Assembly (NCBI RefSeq): GCF_005796225.1
Contig: NZ_VAHO01000009.1
Span: forward strand, 62,001 to 126,000
Direction: 5' to 3'
DNA: 64,000 nt
DNA from: Pseudarthrobacter sp. NamE5
GTDB taxonomy: Bacteria > Actinomycetota > Actinomycetes > Actinomycetales > Micrococcaceae
In this document: in pieces, positions 33,491-41,706 of the stretch
Numbering within the stretch: position 1 is the stretch's first letter
Layout of the letters: every line of letters starts with the position of its first letter
Position numbers and translations under genes: made by a program
Notes under the pieces: model-generated
What the model was told of the DNA's origin: nothing
Databases searched by the model: none
Seen by the model: the letters and a program-made list of their open reading frames with translations, nothing else

Positions 33491-34231
33491 TTACTGTTCG
33501 AGGTTTGACTGCTGGTTGGCAGAGGCGTTGGCCTCGCCCTCGATGTGCTGCGAGATGATGGCATCCTGATCGGCCACCGCGTAGGCCTGGCTGTCGATGG
33601 AGCCGATGTTGGCCGCCACTGCCGCGTCGATCGGGGCAGCCACGTTGGCGTTTGCTGCCACGGCGCCGTTGATTGGCGCGGCGATGTCGGCATCGGCGGC
33701 CAGGTCCACGTTGACGTTGAGCAGGTCTCCGTCCAGAGCTGCGGCCGGATCCACCGGCAGCGCACCGACGCCCGGGAGAGTGCCGTCCGCAAGCGTCCCG
33801 TCCGGAAGGGTGCCGTCGGTGACTGTTCCATCGGTAAGGAGGCTCCCGCCGTCGGGCGTTCCTGTTGCGGTGCCGGTGTCATCCGTGGTGCCGCCGTCGT
33901 CGATTGTGTCATTGCCCTGGTTGATGGTGCTGTCCTGGGTGGACTCGGCGTTCGCGTCGGCCACGATTCCCTGCTCGATTGAGACGCCCTGGTCCGCGAG
34001 CGCCTGGGCCTCCGAGCCGAAGGAAAGGATGTTGGCGGAGGCTGCCGCGTCAATTGGCGCCGCCACGTTGGCATTCGCGGCTACGGCCAGGTCGATGGGT
34101 GCTGCGGCATCAATGCCCAGGTCGAGGTCCGCGTTCAGGTCCAGGACGGACGCGACTTCCTTGTCCGGCAAAGCTGTGGCCTGCTCCGACATCAGTTCAT
34201 CGTCAGTCAGGGGACGCATCTCATGTTCCAT
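33491..34231 (-). CDS. Internally duplicated Ala/Asp-rich protein, partner of the M50 protease
   Basis: 246 residues from ATG 34231, with GGAGGT nine bases upstream. A polar leader-like segment (LTDDELMSEQATALPDKEVAS) precedes two similar units at about 30-104 and 170-246, each containing ANANVAAPIDAA and ending in an ADQ…Q-rich segment. A Gly/Thr/Asp-rich linker with DGTL repeats separates them. It has no classical signal peptide or membrane helix. I do not recognise the family. Its place directly before an M50/PqqD-like gene makes it the likely substrate or cargo; this is inference. The palindromic stress-type promoter lies 67 bases upstream. Confidence 0.75.
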   Translation of the reverse strand: MEHEMRPLTDDELMSEQATALPDKEVASVLDLNADLDLGIDAAAPIDLAVAANANVAAPIDAAASANILSFGSEAQALADQGVSIEQGIVADANAESTQDSTINQGNDTIDDGGTTDDTGTATGTPDGGSLLTDGTVTDGTLPDGTLADGTLPGVGALPVDPAAALDGDLLNVNVDLAADADIAAPINGAVAANANVAAPIDAAVAANIGSIDSQAYAVADQDAIISQHIEGEANASANQQSNLEQ

Positions 34232-34297
34232 GGTTATGCAACCTCCGAATCGCGCGGGTTGGTCTGCCCCCAGCGGGCAGCCCGGCACCAGCCAATA

Positions 34298-34311
34298 GTA
34301 AGCATGATTAG
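34298..34311 (-). promoter_or_regulatory. Palindromic promoter motif of the duplicated-protein/M50 operon
   Basis: GTAAGCATGATTAG on the plus strand; on the gene strand AATCATGCTTAC runs into TACTAT, a -10 hexamer, 67 bases before the ATG. Same arrangement as at glsB. Confidence 0.6.
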
Positions 34312-34376
34312 CTTTTTTGGGAATCGCGCGGTGTGCAGGGCTGGCAGCTCTTTTCATAGAGCGTTGACAGTGCCCT

Positions 34377-34565
34377 ATGCGAGGTTCAAGCTGGCGCTGT
34401 GCCTGCCTTCCCGCTGGCCGAGCCGGGCCGGCGCCAGGTGCGATTCGCAGGAGACGGGTTTTCGGCAGGCTGGCGGATCCTCTGGTCGAACGGGCACAGG
34501 GGCGTACAGTCCGCGCCAACCTTGAAACCTTGGCGGAATGGCTGTCCGGACACCCGCAGTCCTGA
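34377..34565 (+). pseudogene. Possible SRPBCC C-terminal remnant
   Basis: A 62-codon open frame. Its last 35 residues (VFGRLADPLVERAQGRTV, then RANLETLAEWLS) resemble the C-terminal helix of Polyketide_cyc2/SRPBCC proteins, while the upstream part has no matching fold in any frame. No ribosome site precedes it. It may be a decayed gene end, or chance. Confidence 0.25.
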
Positions 34566-34599
34566 CCCCCCGCCGGGGTGCAGCGGCATAGAGGGCGGA

Positions 34600-34631
34600 C
34601 GTGCGAGGCGGGAACCGCCCGCCGTCGTACG
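34600..34631. terminator. Hairpin after the oligopeptidase gene
   Basis: CGTGCGAGGCGGG pairs with CCCGCCGTCGTACG with one mismatch or gap, around an AACCG loop. It is 16 bases beyond the stop on the gene strand and carries the recurrent ACGACGGCGG core. Confidence 0.5.
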
Positions 34632-34647
34632 CTTCGGTGCGCCGTGC

Positions 34648-36861
34648 CTACTTCAGCCCGGCTCCCGGCAGCAGTTCCGTCGCCCCCAGGGCATCCGCGA
34701 TGAAAGCGTAGTCCCAGGCCCGCTCGCGCCACTGCACGTACCGGCCGGAGGCGCCGCCGTGGCCGCCCTCCATCTCGATCTTCATGACGATCGGCTCGGT
34801 ACCGGTGGTCTTGTTGCGCAGTTCCTGCACCCACTTGGCGGGCTCCACATAGAGGACACGCGTGTCGTTGAAGGACGTGACGGCGGCGATCTTGGGATAG
34901 GCCGCCTCACGCACATTTTCATAGGGGGAGTAGGACTTCATGTAGGCGTAGGCCTCGGGGTCGGTGATGGGATTGCCCCACTCCTCCCACTCGAGCGCCG
35001 AAAGCGGAAGCTCCGGGTCAAGGATGGTGGTAAGGGCGTCCACGAACGGGACCTGCGCCACGATCGCCGCGTACTTCTCCGGGGCCATGTTTGCCACGGC
35101 ACCCATCAGCAGGCCGCCGGCCGAGCCGCCCAGGGCAGCGATGCGGGACGGGTCCACCCAGCCGGAGTTCGCCAGCCAGTCGGTGGCGTCCACGAAGTCG
35201 GTGAACGTGTTCTTCTTGTCCAGCTTCTTTCCGCTCTCGTACCAGTGCCGGCCCAGCTCACCACCGCCGCGGATGTGTGCGATGACGAACACCACGCCGC
35301 GGTCCAGCAGCGAAAGCCGGGCAATTCCGAAGCCGGGGTCCATGCTCATCTCATAGGAGCCGTACCCGTACACCAGGCCGGCCGCCGTCGAGTCCTGCCG
35401 GACGGCCTTGTGCCGCAGCACTGAGAGCGGAATCCTGGTGCCGTCCGCGGCCAGCGCCCATTCCCGGGTGGCCACATAGTCGCTGCCGTCGTAGCCGCCC
35501 AGGACCGGGCTTTCCTTGCGCAGCAGCAGCTCTCCGGCGGGCCGTTCCGCGGTGGGCAGCACGAAGTCGTACACCCGGGACGGCGTGAAGTAGGAGGTGT
35601 AGCCCAGCCGGATGACCGGTGCCTCGTAGTCCGAGCCGCCGACGCCGGCGGTGTACAGCTCTTCGTCGAAGGCCGGCTCCACCGGGGCCTCCTGTTCCGG
35701 CGTACCCAGCCCGGCCAGCCCGATGAACTGGACCCGCTCGATGGTGTCCTTGCGCACGGAAACGATGAGGTGCGTGGAGGTGACGCCGGCACCGTTGACG
35801 CGGACGTCGTCGGAATGCCCAACGACGGTGACCCACTGCTGTTCGGCGAGCGGCTTGGCGAGCTCGGCCGGGTCTGCCAGGGAGACCATGGAGTTGATGG
35901 CGCCGCGGTTGTGCGTGAGCAGGATTCGTTCCTCACCAGCCAGCAGGAACGGCTCGGCCTCGTAGAGCACGCGCTCGTCCCGGGAGATGACCGTGATGAG
36001 TTCCTGCGCAGGATCATCGAAGCGGAGCAGGCGGGTTTCGCTGTATTCGGAGCATCCGATGCCCAGCACCAGGTAGCGCCTGTCGGAGGACAGCTCGAAG
36101 CCCAGCCACATGGCGGCGTCGTCCTCCTGGTAGATGACCACGTCCTCGGCCACCGGCGTGCCCAGCGTGTGGGCCTTCACCTGGTAGGGGCGCCAGGATT
36201 CGTCCACCACCGTGTAAAAAATCCTGGTGCCGTCGGGGGAGAAGGCGATGCCGTAAAAGATGTTCTCGATGACGTCGGGCAGCAGTTCGCCGGTGCGGAG
36301 GTCCTTGATCCGGAGGGTGAAGCGTTCGTCCCCGGAGTTGTCCACGGCATAGGCATACAGGTTCCCGTCCACGGTCACGGCCGAACCGTCCACCGCGAAG
36401 AAGGGCTTGCCCTCGGCTTCCACGTTGCCGTCCAGCAGGACCTCCTCCCGGGGGATCTCGACGCCGGGCTGCACCGCCGGGGGAGTCCAGTCGGCAATCT
36501 TGTCCTCGGTATCGGCGGCCCTGACCCGGCACTGGATGCCGTATTCCTTGCCTTCGACCGAGCGGCTGAAGTACCACCAGCCGTCCTTGCGGTGCGGGAC
36601 GGAGAGGTCGGTCTCCTGGGTGCGGCCCTTGATCTCCTGGAAGATGGCCTCCCGAAGGGGCTCCTGGTGTGCCGTGATGGCTTCCTGGTAGGCGTTTTCA
36701 GCCTTCAGGTGCTCCACGACCTCGGCGGATTCCTTGTCCCGGAGCCACTCGTAGTTGTCCACGAATGTGTCCCCGTGGTGACGGCGCTCGGAGGGGACCT
36801 TCCTGGCTACCGGCGGCATGGGAGTGGCAGTGGCGGCGGAATCCCGCAGAGTCTGGGTCAT
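34648..36861 (-). CDS. ptrB: Oligopeptidase B, S9A family
   Basis: 737 residues from ATG 36861; the longer open frame upstream is not coding. An N-terminal beta-propeller (about 70-430) is followed by an alpha/beta-hydrolase domain with S580 (GGSAGG), D666 (FNDTRV) and H701 (GGHGG). GYGSYEMSMDPGF and HIRGGGELGRHWYE are oligopeptidase B hallmarks. It cleaves short peptides after basic residues in the cytoplasm; there is no signal peptide. TATATT ends 6 bases before the ATG, suggesting a leaderless start. Confidence 0.92.
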   Translation of the reverse strand: MTQTLRDSAATATPMPPVARKVPSERRHHGDTFVDNYEWLRDKESAEVVEHLKAENAYQEAITAHQEPLREAIFQEIKGRTQETDLSVPHRKDGWWYFSRSVEGKEYGIQCRVRAADTEDKIADWTPPAVQPGVEIPREEVLLDGNVEAEGKPFFAVDGSAVTVDGNLYAYAVDNSGDERFTLRIKDLRTGELLPDVIENIFYGIAFSPDGTRIFYTVVDESWRPYQVKAHTLGTPVAEDVVIYQEDDAAMWLGFELSSDRRYLVLGIGCSEYSETRLLRFDDPAQELITVISRDERVLYEAEPFLLAGEERILLTHNRGAINSMVSLADPAELAKPLAEQQWVTVVGHSDDVRVNGAGVTSTHLIVSVRKDTIERVQFIGLAGLGTPEQEAPVEPAFDEELYTAGVGGSDYEAPVIRLGYTSYFTPSRVYDFVLPTAERPAGELLLRKESPVLGGYDGSDYVATREWALAADGTRIPLSVLRHKAVRQDSTAAGLVYGYGSYEMSMDPGFGIARLSLLDRGVVFVIAHIRGGGELGRHWYESGKKLDKKNTFTDFVDATDWLANSGWVDPSRIAALGGSAGGLLMGAVANMAPEKYAAIVAQVPFVDALTTILDPELPLSALEWEEWGNPITDPEAYAYMKSYSPYENVREAAYPKIAAVTSFNDTRVLYVEPAKWVQELRNKTTGTEPIVMKIEMEGGHGGASGRYVQWRERAWDYAFIADALGATELLPGAGLK

Positions 36862-37117
36862 TCCCTCAATATATAGATCCACGCCGACAAATGGCCCGTC
36901 GTTCGCTACCGGGGAATTACCCTTCCGTCGAATGGGCTCCTTCGGCTGCCCGCCGGCCGGGACGGGGATGAAAGAGGCCAAAGACCCTGATGCCGGGGGC
37001 CCGGCTGGTCGCCGCCACCCCGGGCTAACAAGCCCGGCCCGCCCTAGTGGGCTTGAGGTGGCGGGCGTATCCTGTTCACGCCAAGGCACGTCCATCAAAC
37101 CTGAGAGGGGAACGTCA

Positions 37118-37309
37118 ATGACCATCCCGCCAGTGCACGAGCCCGAGCCGTTTCCGCCCGAACCGGGCCCGGACCAGCCGGATCCCACACATCCGGGCCA
37201 CCCCGGTCCGCCTGCTCCGAATCCTTTCCCTACGCCTGAGCCGCCAGGCCCGCTGCCGGTACCGGATCCCGGCCCGGCACCGCTTCGCCCGGACCCCACC
37301 AGGAGCTGA
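37118..37309 (+). CDS. Proline-rich small protein
   Basis: 63 residues, about 40 percent Pro, with Glu, Asp and Gly (repeating PEP/PDP/PGP units). ATG 37118 has GAGAGGGG seven bases upstream, which is the main reason to accept it. Similar Pro-rich micro-proteins are familiar from Arthrobacter genomes, with no known function. It is divergent from ptrB and ends before the hsp20 control region. Confidence 0.55.
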   Translation: MTIPPVHEPEPFPPEPGPDQPDPTHPGHPGPPAPNPFPTPEPPGPLPVPDPGPAPLRPDPTRS

Positions 37310-37420
37310 TACACCCGCGCTGAGGGGCCTTTTGCATGCTGCGAAGGGCCCCTCAGGCGTGCCTGGGGAAGCGCAAAAAAGTCGGGAAAATCTCTGCCGC
37401 AACCTCTTGCAGATCTCCTT

Positions 37421-37432
37421 CTTGAGTGCTAA
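37421..37432 (+). promoter_or_regulatory. Heat-shock operator half-sites upstream of hsp20
   Basis: CTTGAGT (37421-37427) equals a HAIR (HspR) half-site, and GAGTGCTAA (37424-37432) equals the right half of CIRCE (HrcA). The opposite CIRCE half nine bases upstream matches only about 4 of 9 positions. The two halves overlap, so one may be fortuitous. Confidence 0.4.
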
Positions 37433-37509
37433 AAAATCTATATCAGCCAATACAGATCGGCTGGTACCAAAAACAAGTGTTGGACCGTCTCTTACGAGGA
37501 GGGAAAGCC

Positions 37510-37932
37510 ATGTTGATGCGAACCGATCCGTTCCGCGAGCTGGACAGGCTGGCCCAGCAGGTCCTCGGCACGGCGGCGCGCCCGGCAGCGATGCCAATGG
37601 ACGCGTGGCGGGAGGACCAGGAATTTGTAGTCGCCTTTGATCTGCCCGGTGTCGCTCTGGATTCTGTGAATCTGGATGTGGAACGGAACGTCCTGACGGT
37701 ACGGGCCGAGCGCCCCGAACCTGCAGGCAAGGACACCGAATTGATCGCCTCCGAGCGGCCGCGCGGCGTATTCAGCCGCCAGCTGATCCTCGGGGACACC
37801 CTGGATACTGAGAACGTAAAGGCTACGTACGAGTCCGGTGTCCTGACCCTGCGGATTCCTGTCGCCGAAAAGGCCAAGCCGCGCAAGATCGAAATTGAGA
37901 CGAAGGGGGCAAAGCAGGAGATTGCCGCCTAG
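37510..37932 (+). CDS. Hsp20/alpha-crystallin family small heat-shock protein
   Basis: 140 residues from ATG 37510 behind GAGGAGGGA. It begins [19 protein letters not shown], then the alpha-crystallin domain (about 35-125) with [28 protein letters not shown] and the A[12 protein letters not shown] motif, and a short Lys-rich tail. It is an ATP-independent holdase chaperone forming oligomers. Heat-shock half-sites lie about 80 bases upstream. An in-frame ATG 84 bases upstream is rejected because it lacks a ribosome site and family similarity. Confidence 0.93.
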   Translation: MLMRTDPFRELDRLAQQVLGTAARPAAMPMDAWREDQEFVVAFDLPGVALDSVNLDVERNVLTVRAERPEPAGKDTELIASERPRGVFSRQLILGDTLDTENVKATYESGVLTLRIPVAEKAKPRKIEIETKGAKQEIAA

Positions 37933-38051
37933 TTTCAACACAGGATCGGAAAGTCGGGATTTGCTGACTGCCTTTTGGGCGGATCGCTAAGTATGCACGC
38001 CACAGCGCTTTCAGCGCACCCGCAGCCTACACCCGCACTTCCCGATATGGC

Positions 38052-38075
38052 GGCCCCCGGCTTCAGCCGGGGGTC
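38052..38075. terminator. Hairpin terminator between hsp20 and nnrD
   Basis: CCCCCGGC pairs with GCCGGGGG across a TTCA loop, followed by TCGTCTC; it lies between convergent genes. Confidence 0.6.
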
Positions 38076-38107
38076 GTCTCATGTCCGGGAAGTTCGGCCC
38101 AAGTCTG

Positions 38108-39031
38108 CTAGGTGTTGAGCTCCAGCATCAGGGCCGGCAGCTCATCCGCGAGTTCGCGGGCCAGGAAGCCCAGGGGTCCCAACCGGCTGGCAAGCCTGTC
38201 GGCAGCTGCGGCATGCAGGTGGCTTCCCCAGCACGCGGCCTGCACGTCACTGGTTCCCCTGGCTCGGAGCCCTGCGATTGCGCCGGCGAGGACATCACCG
38301 CTGCCGGACGTTCCCAAGCCGCCGTACCCAGTGGTGATCTTCCACAGTTCGGGCTCTTCGGTATCGTTCCCGGGAGGGCGTGCGACGAGCCCCTGGCAGC
38401 TCACCACGGCGTCGAAACGCTCGGCAACTGCGGCAACATCCGCCTCCAGGTCCTCGACGTCCCGGCCCAGCAGTACCGCTGTCTCCTTGGGATTAGGCGT
38501 CAGGATCAGCCGGCCCCGCCAGGGGTCCAGTTGGTCCTCCAGCTTTACCAGTCCGCCCAGTGCGTAGGCGTCAAGGACGACGGCGGCACGGCCTTCCCCG
38601 TTCGGCCCGCCGGAAGGTTGCTCCCGCTCCAGCAGGGCCCGCAGCAGCTCCTCGGCCAGGCCGGGATCATCCAGCCCCGGTCCCACCAAAACCGCGTCGG
38701 CCCGGTCCAGGTACTTGGAAATCCGGTCCAGTCCTTCGCCGCTCACGGACCCGTCGGCCGTCTCGGGCAGTGCCATGGCTCCGCACTCGGGCAGCGCCAC
38801 CCCCACCTGTACCGCGACGGACTCGGCGACGGCCAACGTCAGCTTCCCGGCACCTGCGCGCAGTGCTGCGGTGCCGGCGAGCAGGGCAGCGCCGGGTGTG
38901 CCACGGGCTCCACCGATCACCAGGACCGAGCCGCGCGAGTACTTGTCCTCGCCGGCAGCCGGCAGCGGCCAGTCGCGCAGCAGCGATGGCGTTACCAGTG
39001 TTGCTTCATCGGCCTTACCGCGGGTGGACAC
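38108..39031 (-). CDS. nnrD: ADP-dependent NAD(P)H-hydrate dehydratase
   Basis: 307 residues. Ribokinase-like fold with GSVLVIGGARGTPGAALLAG, VLVGPGLDD, LTPNPKETAVLLGR and the catalytic anion-hole/Asp motif GTSGSGDVLAGAIAGL. It repairs hydrated NAD(P)H, using ADP, in the cytoplasm. It is the single-domain form without the N-terminal epimerase. The gene overlaps the histidine phosphatase gene by 17 bases, in the same operon. Confidence 0.92.
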   Translation of the reverse strand: MSTRGKADEATLVTPSLLRDWPLPAAGEDKYSRGSVLVIGGARGTPGAALLAGTAALRAGAGKLTLAVAESVAVQVGVALPECGAMALPETADGSVSGEGLDRISKYLDRADAVLVGPGLDDPGLAEELLRALLEREQPSGGPNGEGRAAVVLDAYALGGLVKLEDQLDPWRGRLILTPNPKETAVLLGRDVEDLEADVAAVAERFDAVVSCQGLVARPPGNDTEEPELWKITTGYGGLGTSGSGDVLAGAIAGLRARGTSDVQAACWGSHLHAAAADRLASRLGPLGFLARELADELPALMLELNT

Positions 39032-39791
39032 TGGTATCTCCGGCGTGCTCTGTCACGGTGACGCCGTGTTCCGTCAGATGGTCGGCCACATTAAAGCTCT
39101 CCAGCGTCCAAGGACCCTGGCCGGCAGGCCGCACATACCGGGTCAAGGACGCGTTCAGCACCGAGGTGCTGGCGGCCAGGTCCAGGACTTCCTTTTCGCT
39201 GAGCCCTTCGAGCACATAGCGGAACAGCATGATCACGGCGTCGTGGCAGACCAGCATCACGCGGTGTCCAACGCCGAGGCTGTTCAGCTCGGCCAGGACA
39301 GAGCGCAGCCGCAGCGCAACGTCTGCCCAGGATTCCCCGCCCGGAGGCCGGTAGTACAGCTTCCCGAGCCACTCACGGCGTTCCACTTCCTCGGGGAAAC
39401 GCTTCTCCACGCCCCGGCGGGTAAGCCGGTCCAGAATGCCGAGCTCGCGGTCCCGCAGCCTTTCATCGGTGCGTACCTTCACCGGCCAGCCCGCCGCCTC
39501 CACGGCAATTTCCGCCGTCTGCAGGGCGCGGGCGTAGGGCGAGGAAACCACAGCGTCCGGCCGGAACTCTTCGGCAATCCGGGCCAGCGCCATGCCCAGG
39601 GCTTTTGCCTGCTCCTGTCCCGTGCCGGAAAGGTTTACGTCAGCGTCGCGGGCAGGCACTGCGATGACCTCCGCCCCGGCCTGCCGCGCTTCCGTGGCCG
39701 CGACGTTGCCTTCGCTCTCACCATGGCGGATCAGCAGCAGCTCCACCGCCCCGGCTTCCTGTACAGCCTCTGTCAGCTGCTCCTCTTTCAC
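39015..39791 (-). CDS. Histidine phosphatase family protein (phosphoglycerate-mutase fold)
   Basis: 258 residues. The branch-1 signature LIRHGESEGN carries the phosphorylated histidine; ALQTAEIA and the second histidine in VMLVCHDAVIMLF complete the pocket. Members dephosphorylate small phosphates or proteins; the substrate is unknown. It is upstream of nnrD with coding overlap, so the products are made together. Confidence 0.87.
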   Translation of the reverse strand: MKEEQLTEAVQEAGAVELLLIRHGESEGNVAATEARQAGAEVIAVPARDADVNLSGTGQEQAKALGMALARIAEEFRPDAVVSSPYARALQTAEIAVEAAGWPVKVRTDERLRDRELGILDRLTRRGVEKRFPEEVERREWLGKLYYRPPGGESWADVALRLRSVLAELNSLGVGHRVMLVCHDAVIMLFRYVLEGLSEKEVLDLAASTSVLNASLTRYVRPAGQGPWTLESFNVADHLTEHGVTVTEHAGDTSVHPR

Positions 39792-39934
39792 AAGAAATCA
39801 CCCCGTCCGCGTGTCGTGCCGAATGCAGGAACACTACCAGCGGCGTACCCACGGAGCGCTGCCAGTAAACGCCGGGTAAGTGATGGACGACGGCGATCGC
39901 CCGCCGAGGGGGCGCGGCCGCACCGGCGGTGGAG

Positions 39935-41626
39935 CTACCGCTCCGGCGTCAGCACTTTGGAGAACACCGTGGCGCCGTTAGCGTTTCGCAGGCTGGCAGT
40001 GAAACTGTTGTCTTCGCCAAGCTGGACGTGCCCGAAGAACTGGTTCTCGCCGTCCCGCGGTGATTCGCCGGGGAACCGCCCGGCTTTCGAGAACACCACC
40101 TCCGGGCCGAAGGTGCCGTCCATCGCGTTCGGCCCGAAGGATCCGGCCGCGATGGGTCCGGCCACGAATTCCCAAAACGGGTCGAAGTCGGTGAACGCTG
40201 CCCGCTCGGGAGAGTAGTGGTGGGCGGCGCAGTAGTGCACGTCGGCGGTCAGCCAAACAATGTTTCTCACCCGGTTCCGCTTGAATGCGCTCAGGACTCC
40301 GGCGATCTCCAGCTCCCGGCCCAGGGGTGCGCCGGCATCGCGGTTGGCCAGGCTCTCCTGGTTCACGGGGCCGTCGGGCACAATGATGCCCAGCGGCAGG
40401 TCCGCGGCGATCACCTTCCACGTGGCTTTCGACGCCGACACCTCGCGGATCAGCCAGTCCACCTGTTCCTGGCCCAGGATGCTGGTGGCGTAGCCTTCCT
40501 TGCCGTCGGTGTTGGGCGACTTGAAGGTGCGCATGTCCAGGCAGAAGACGTCCAGCTGCGGGCCGCGGGGAATCTTCCGGTAGATGCGCGCCGGCTGGTA
40601 CTGGCCGGCGTCGTCGAAAGTGCCGGGACGCCACAGCGCGGAACCCTCCGCGATGGGCATGTACTCCTGCCACGCCTGCCGGCCGCGGGCCGCCAGGGTG
40701 TTGACGTCGCGGACGGTGTAGCGGGGGTCGTCCAGGATCTCGCCGGGGTACCAGTTGTTGGTGGTCTCGTGGTCGTCCCAGTTCGCGACCACGGGGACGT
40801 CCGCGAACATGGCCCGCATGTTGACGTCCATCAGGTTGTAGCGGTGCCGGCCGCGGTACTCGTCGAGCGTCTCCGCTACTTTGGAGACCTCCTCGGTGAC
40901 CAGGTTCCGCCACACCTGCCCGTCCTTTTCCATCACCGTTTCGGCCAGCGGCCCGTCCGCGTAGACGGTATCGCCGGAGTGGATGAAGAAGTCCGGCCGG
41001 GTCTGGTGCATGGCCCGGTAGCCGCGCATCCCGCCGATCTCCTCGTTGATGCCCCAGCCCTGGCCCGCTGTGTCACCGGTCCACACAAAGCTTTGGGCGG
41101 ACGACGCCGGTACCTGGCCTCCGTTGCTTGTGTCACCGGTGCGGCCCTTGCCGTTGTACGTCCCGGCGTCGGGAGCGGTGCGGAAGGTGCCGCGGGCCGT
41201 CTCACCGGCCGCGCCGCCGTCGTCCTCGAAGCTGATCTCCAGCGCGAACCGTGTGTTGGATGGCAGGTTTCCGGCGTGGATCTTCGCCGTGAAGTCGGAC
41301 GCTTGCGTGGCCCTTGGCCCGCGGACGACCCGCTCAAAGGCGCCGCGCCCGCGCAGGATGTCCCCGCCGTCGTCCACTGCCCGCAGCACCGCAGTCATCC
41401 GGCCGGATCCTGAGGAACGGGACCACAGCACGGCTGAGTCGGAGGTTACGTCCCCGGTGGCGATGCCGCTGGGCAACGTGAGCCGGTTCCGGACCAGCGC
41501 GACGCCGGCGGGGGAGTTCGCGGGAGTGGCGTTCGCGGCGGCAGGGACGGAGGCCAGGGCGGCGGCGAGGACGGAACCTTTGACGATGGTGCGGCGGGAC
41601 ATGCCAGCGCGGGAGAAGTCAGTCAT
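39935..41626 (-). CDS. phoD: PhoD-type alkaline phosphatase/phosphodiesterase
   Basis: 563 residues from ATG 41626. A Tat signal (SRRTIVKGS then an alanine-rich helix) exports the folded enzyme. A PhoD N-terminal beta-domain precedes the metallophosphatase domain with IHSGDTVYADG, VANWDDHETTNNW and VWLTADVHYCAAHHYSP, the Fe/Ca ligands of PhoD. It releases phosphate from mono- or diesters outside the cell. The gene stands alone, with no Pho box that I could identify. Confidence 0.9.
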   Translation of the reverse strand: MTDFSRAGMSRRTIVKGSVLAAALASVPAAANATPANSPAGVALVRNRLTLPSGIATGDVTSDSAVLWSRSSGSGRMTAVLRAVDDGGDILRGRGAFERVVRGPRATQASDFTAKIHAGNLPSNTRFALEISFEDDGGAAGETARGTFRTAPDAGTYNGKGRTGDTSNGGQVPASSAQSFVWTGDTAGQGWGINEEIGGMRGYRAMHQTRPDFFIHSGDTVYADGPLAETVMEKDGQVWRNLVTEEVSKVAETLDEYRGRHRYNLMDVNMRAMFADVPVVANWDDHETTNNWYPGEILDDPRYTVRDVNTLAARGRQAWQEYMPIAEGSALWRPGTFDDAGQYQPARIYRKIPRGPQLDVFCLDMRTFKSPNTDGKEGYATSILGQEQVDWLIREVSASKATWKVIAADLPLGIIVPDGPVNQESLANRDAGAPLGRELEIAGVLSAFKRNRVRNIVWLTADVHYCAAHHYSPERAAFTDFDPFWEFVAGPIAAGSFGPNAMDGTFGPEVVFSKAGRFPGESPRDGENQFFGHVQLGEDNSFTASLRNANGATVFSKVLTPER

Positions 41627-41706
41627 GGCGTCAGGCTTCCGCAGCCCGGCGCACGGATAGTTGCCCACGAATGAACGGGCGGTGAGCCCGGATTGAACAC
41701 CCGGGA

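Larger units (their letters stand above)
34232..34647. other. Intergenic region with promoter motif, gene remnant and terminator
   Basis: 416 bases. From left to right it holds the leader of the duplicated-protein gene, the palindromic motif at 34298-34311, a short plus-strand open frame whose end resembles an SRPBCC C-terminus (34377-34565), and a hairpin (34600-34631) after the oligopeptidase gene. No complete gene is credible. Confidence 0.55.

Noticed and set aside
36862-37314. Long N-terminal extension of the oligopeptidase open frame
   Set aside because: The extra 150 codons are Gly/Pro low-complexity antisense to a better-supported small gene; family similarity starts at the ATG at 36861.
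37986-37999. TAAGTATGCAC after hsp20 as another stress palindrome
   Set aside because: It is not symmetrical, has no -10 extension and precedes no gene start at the right distance.
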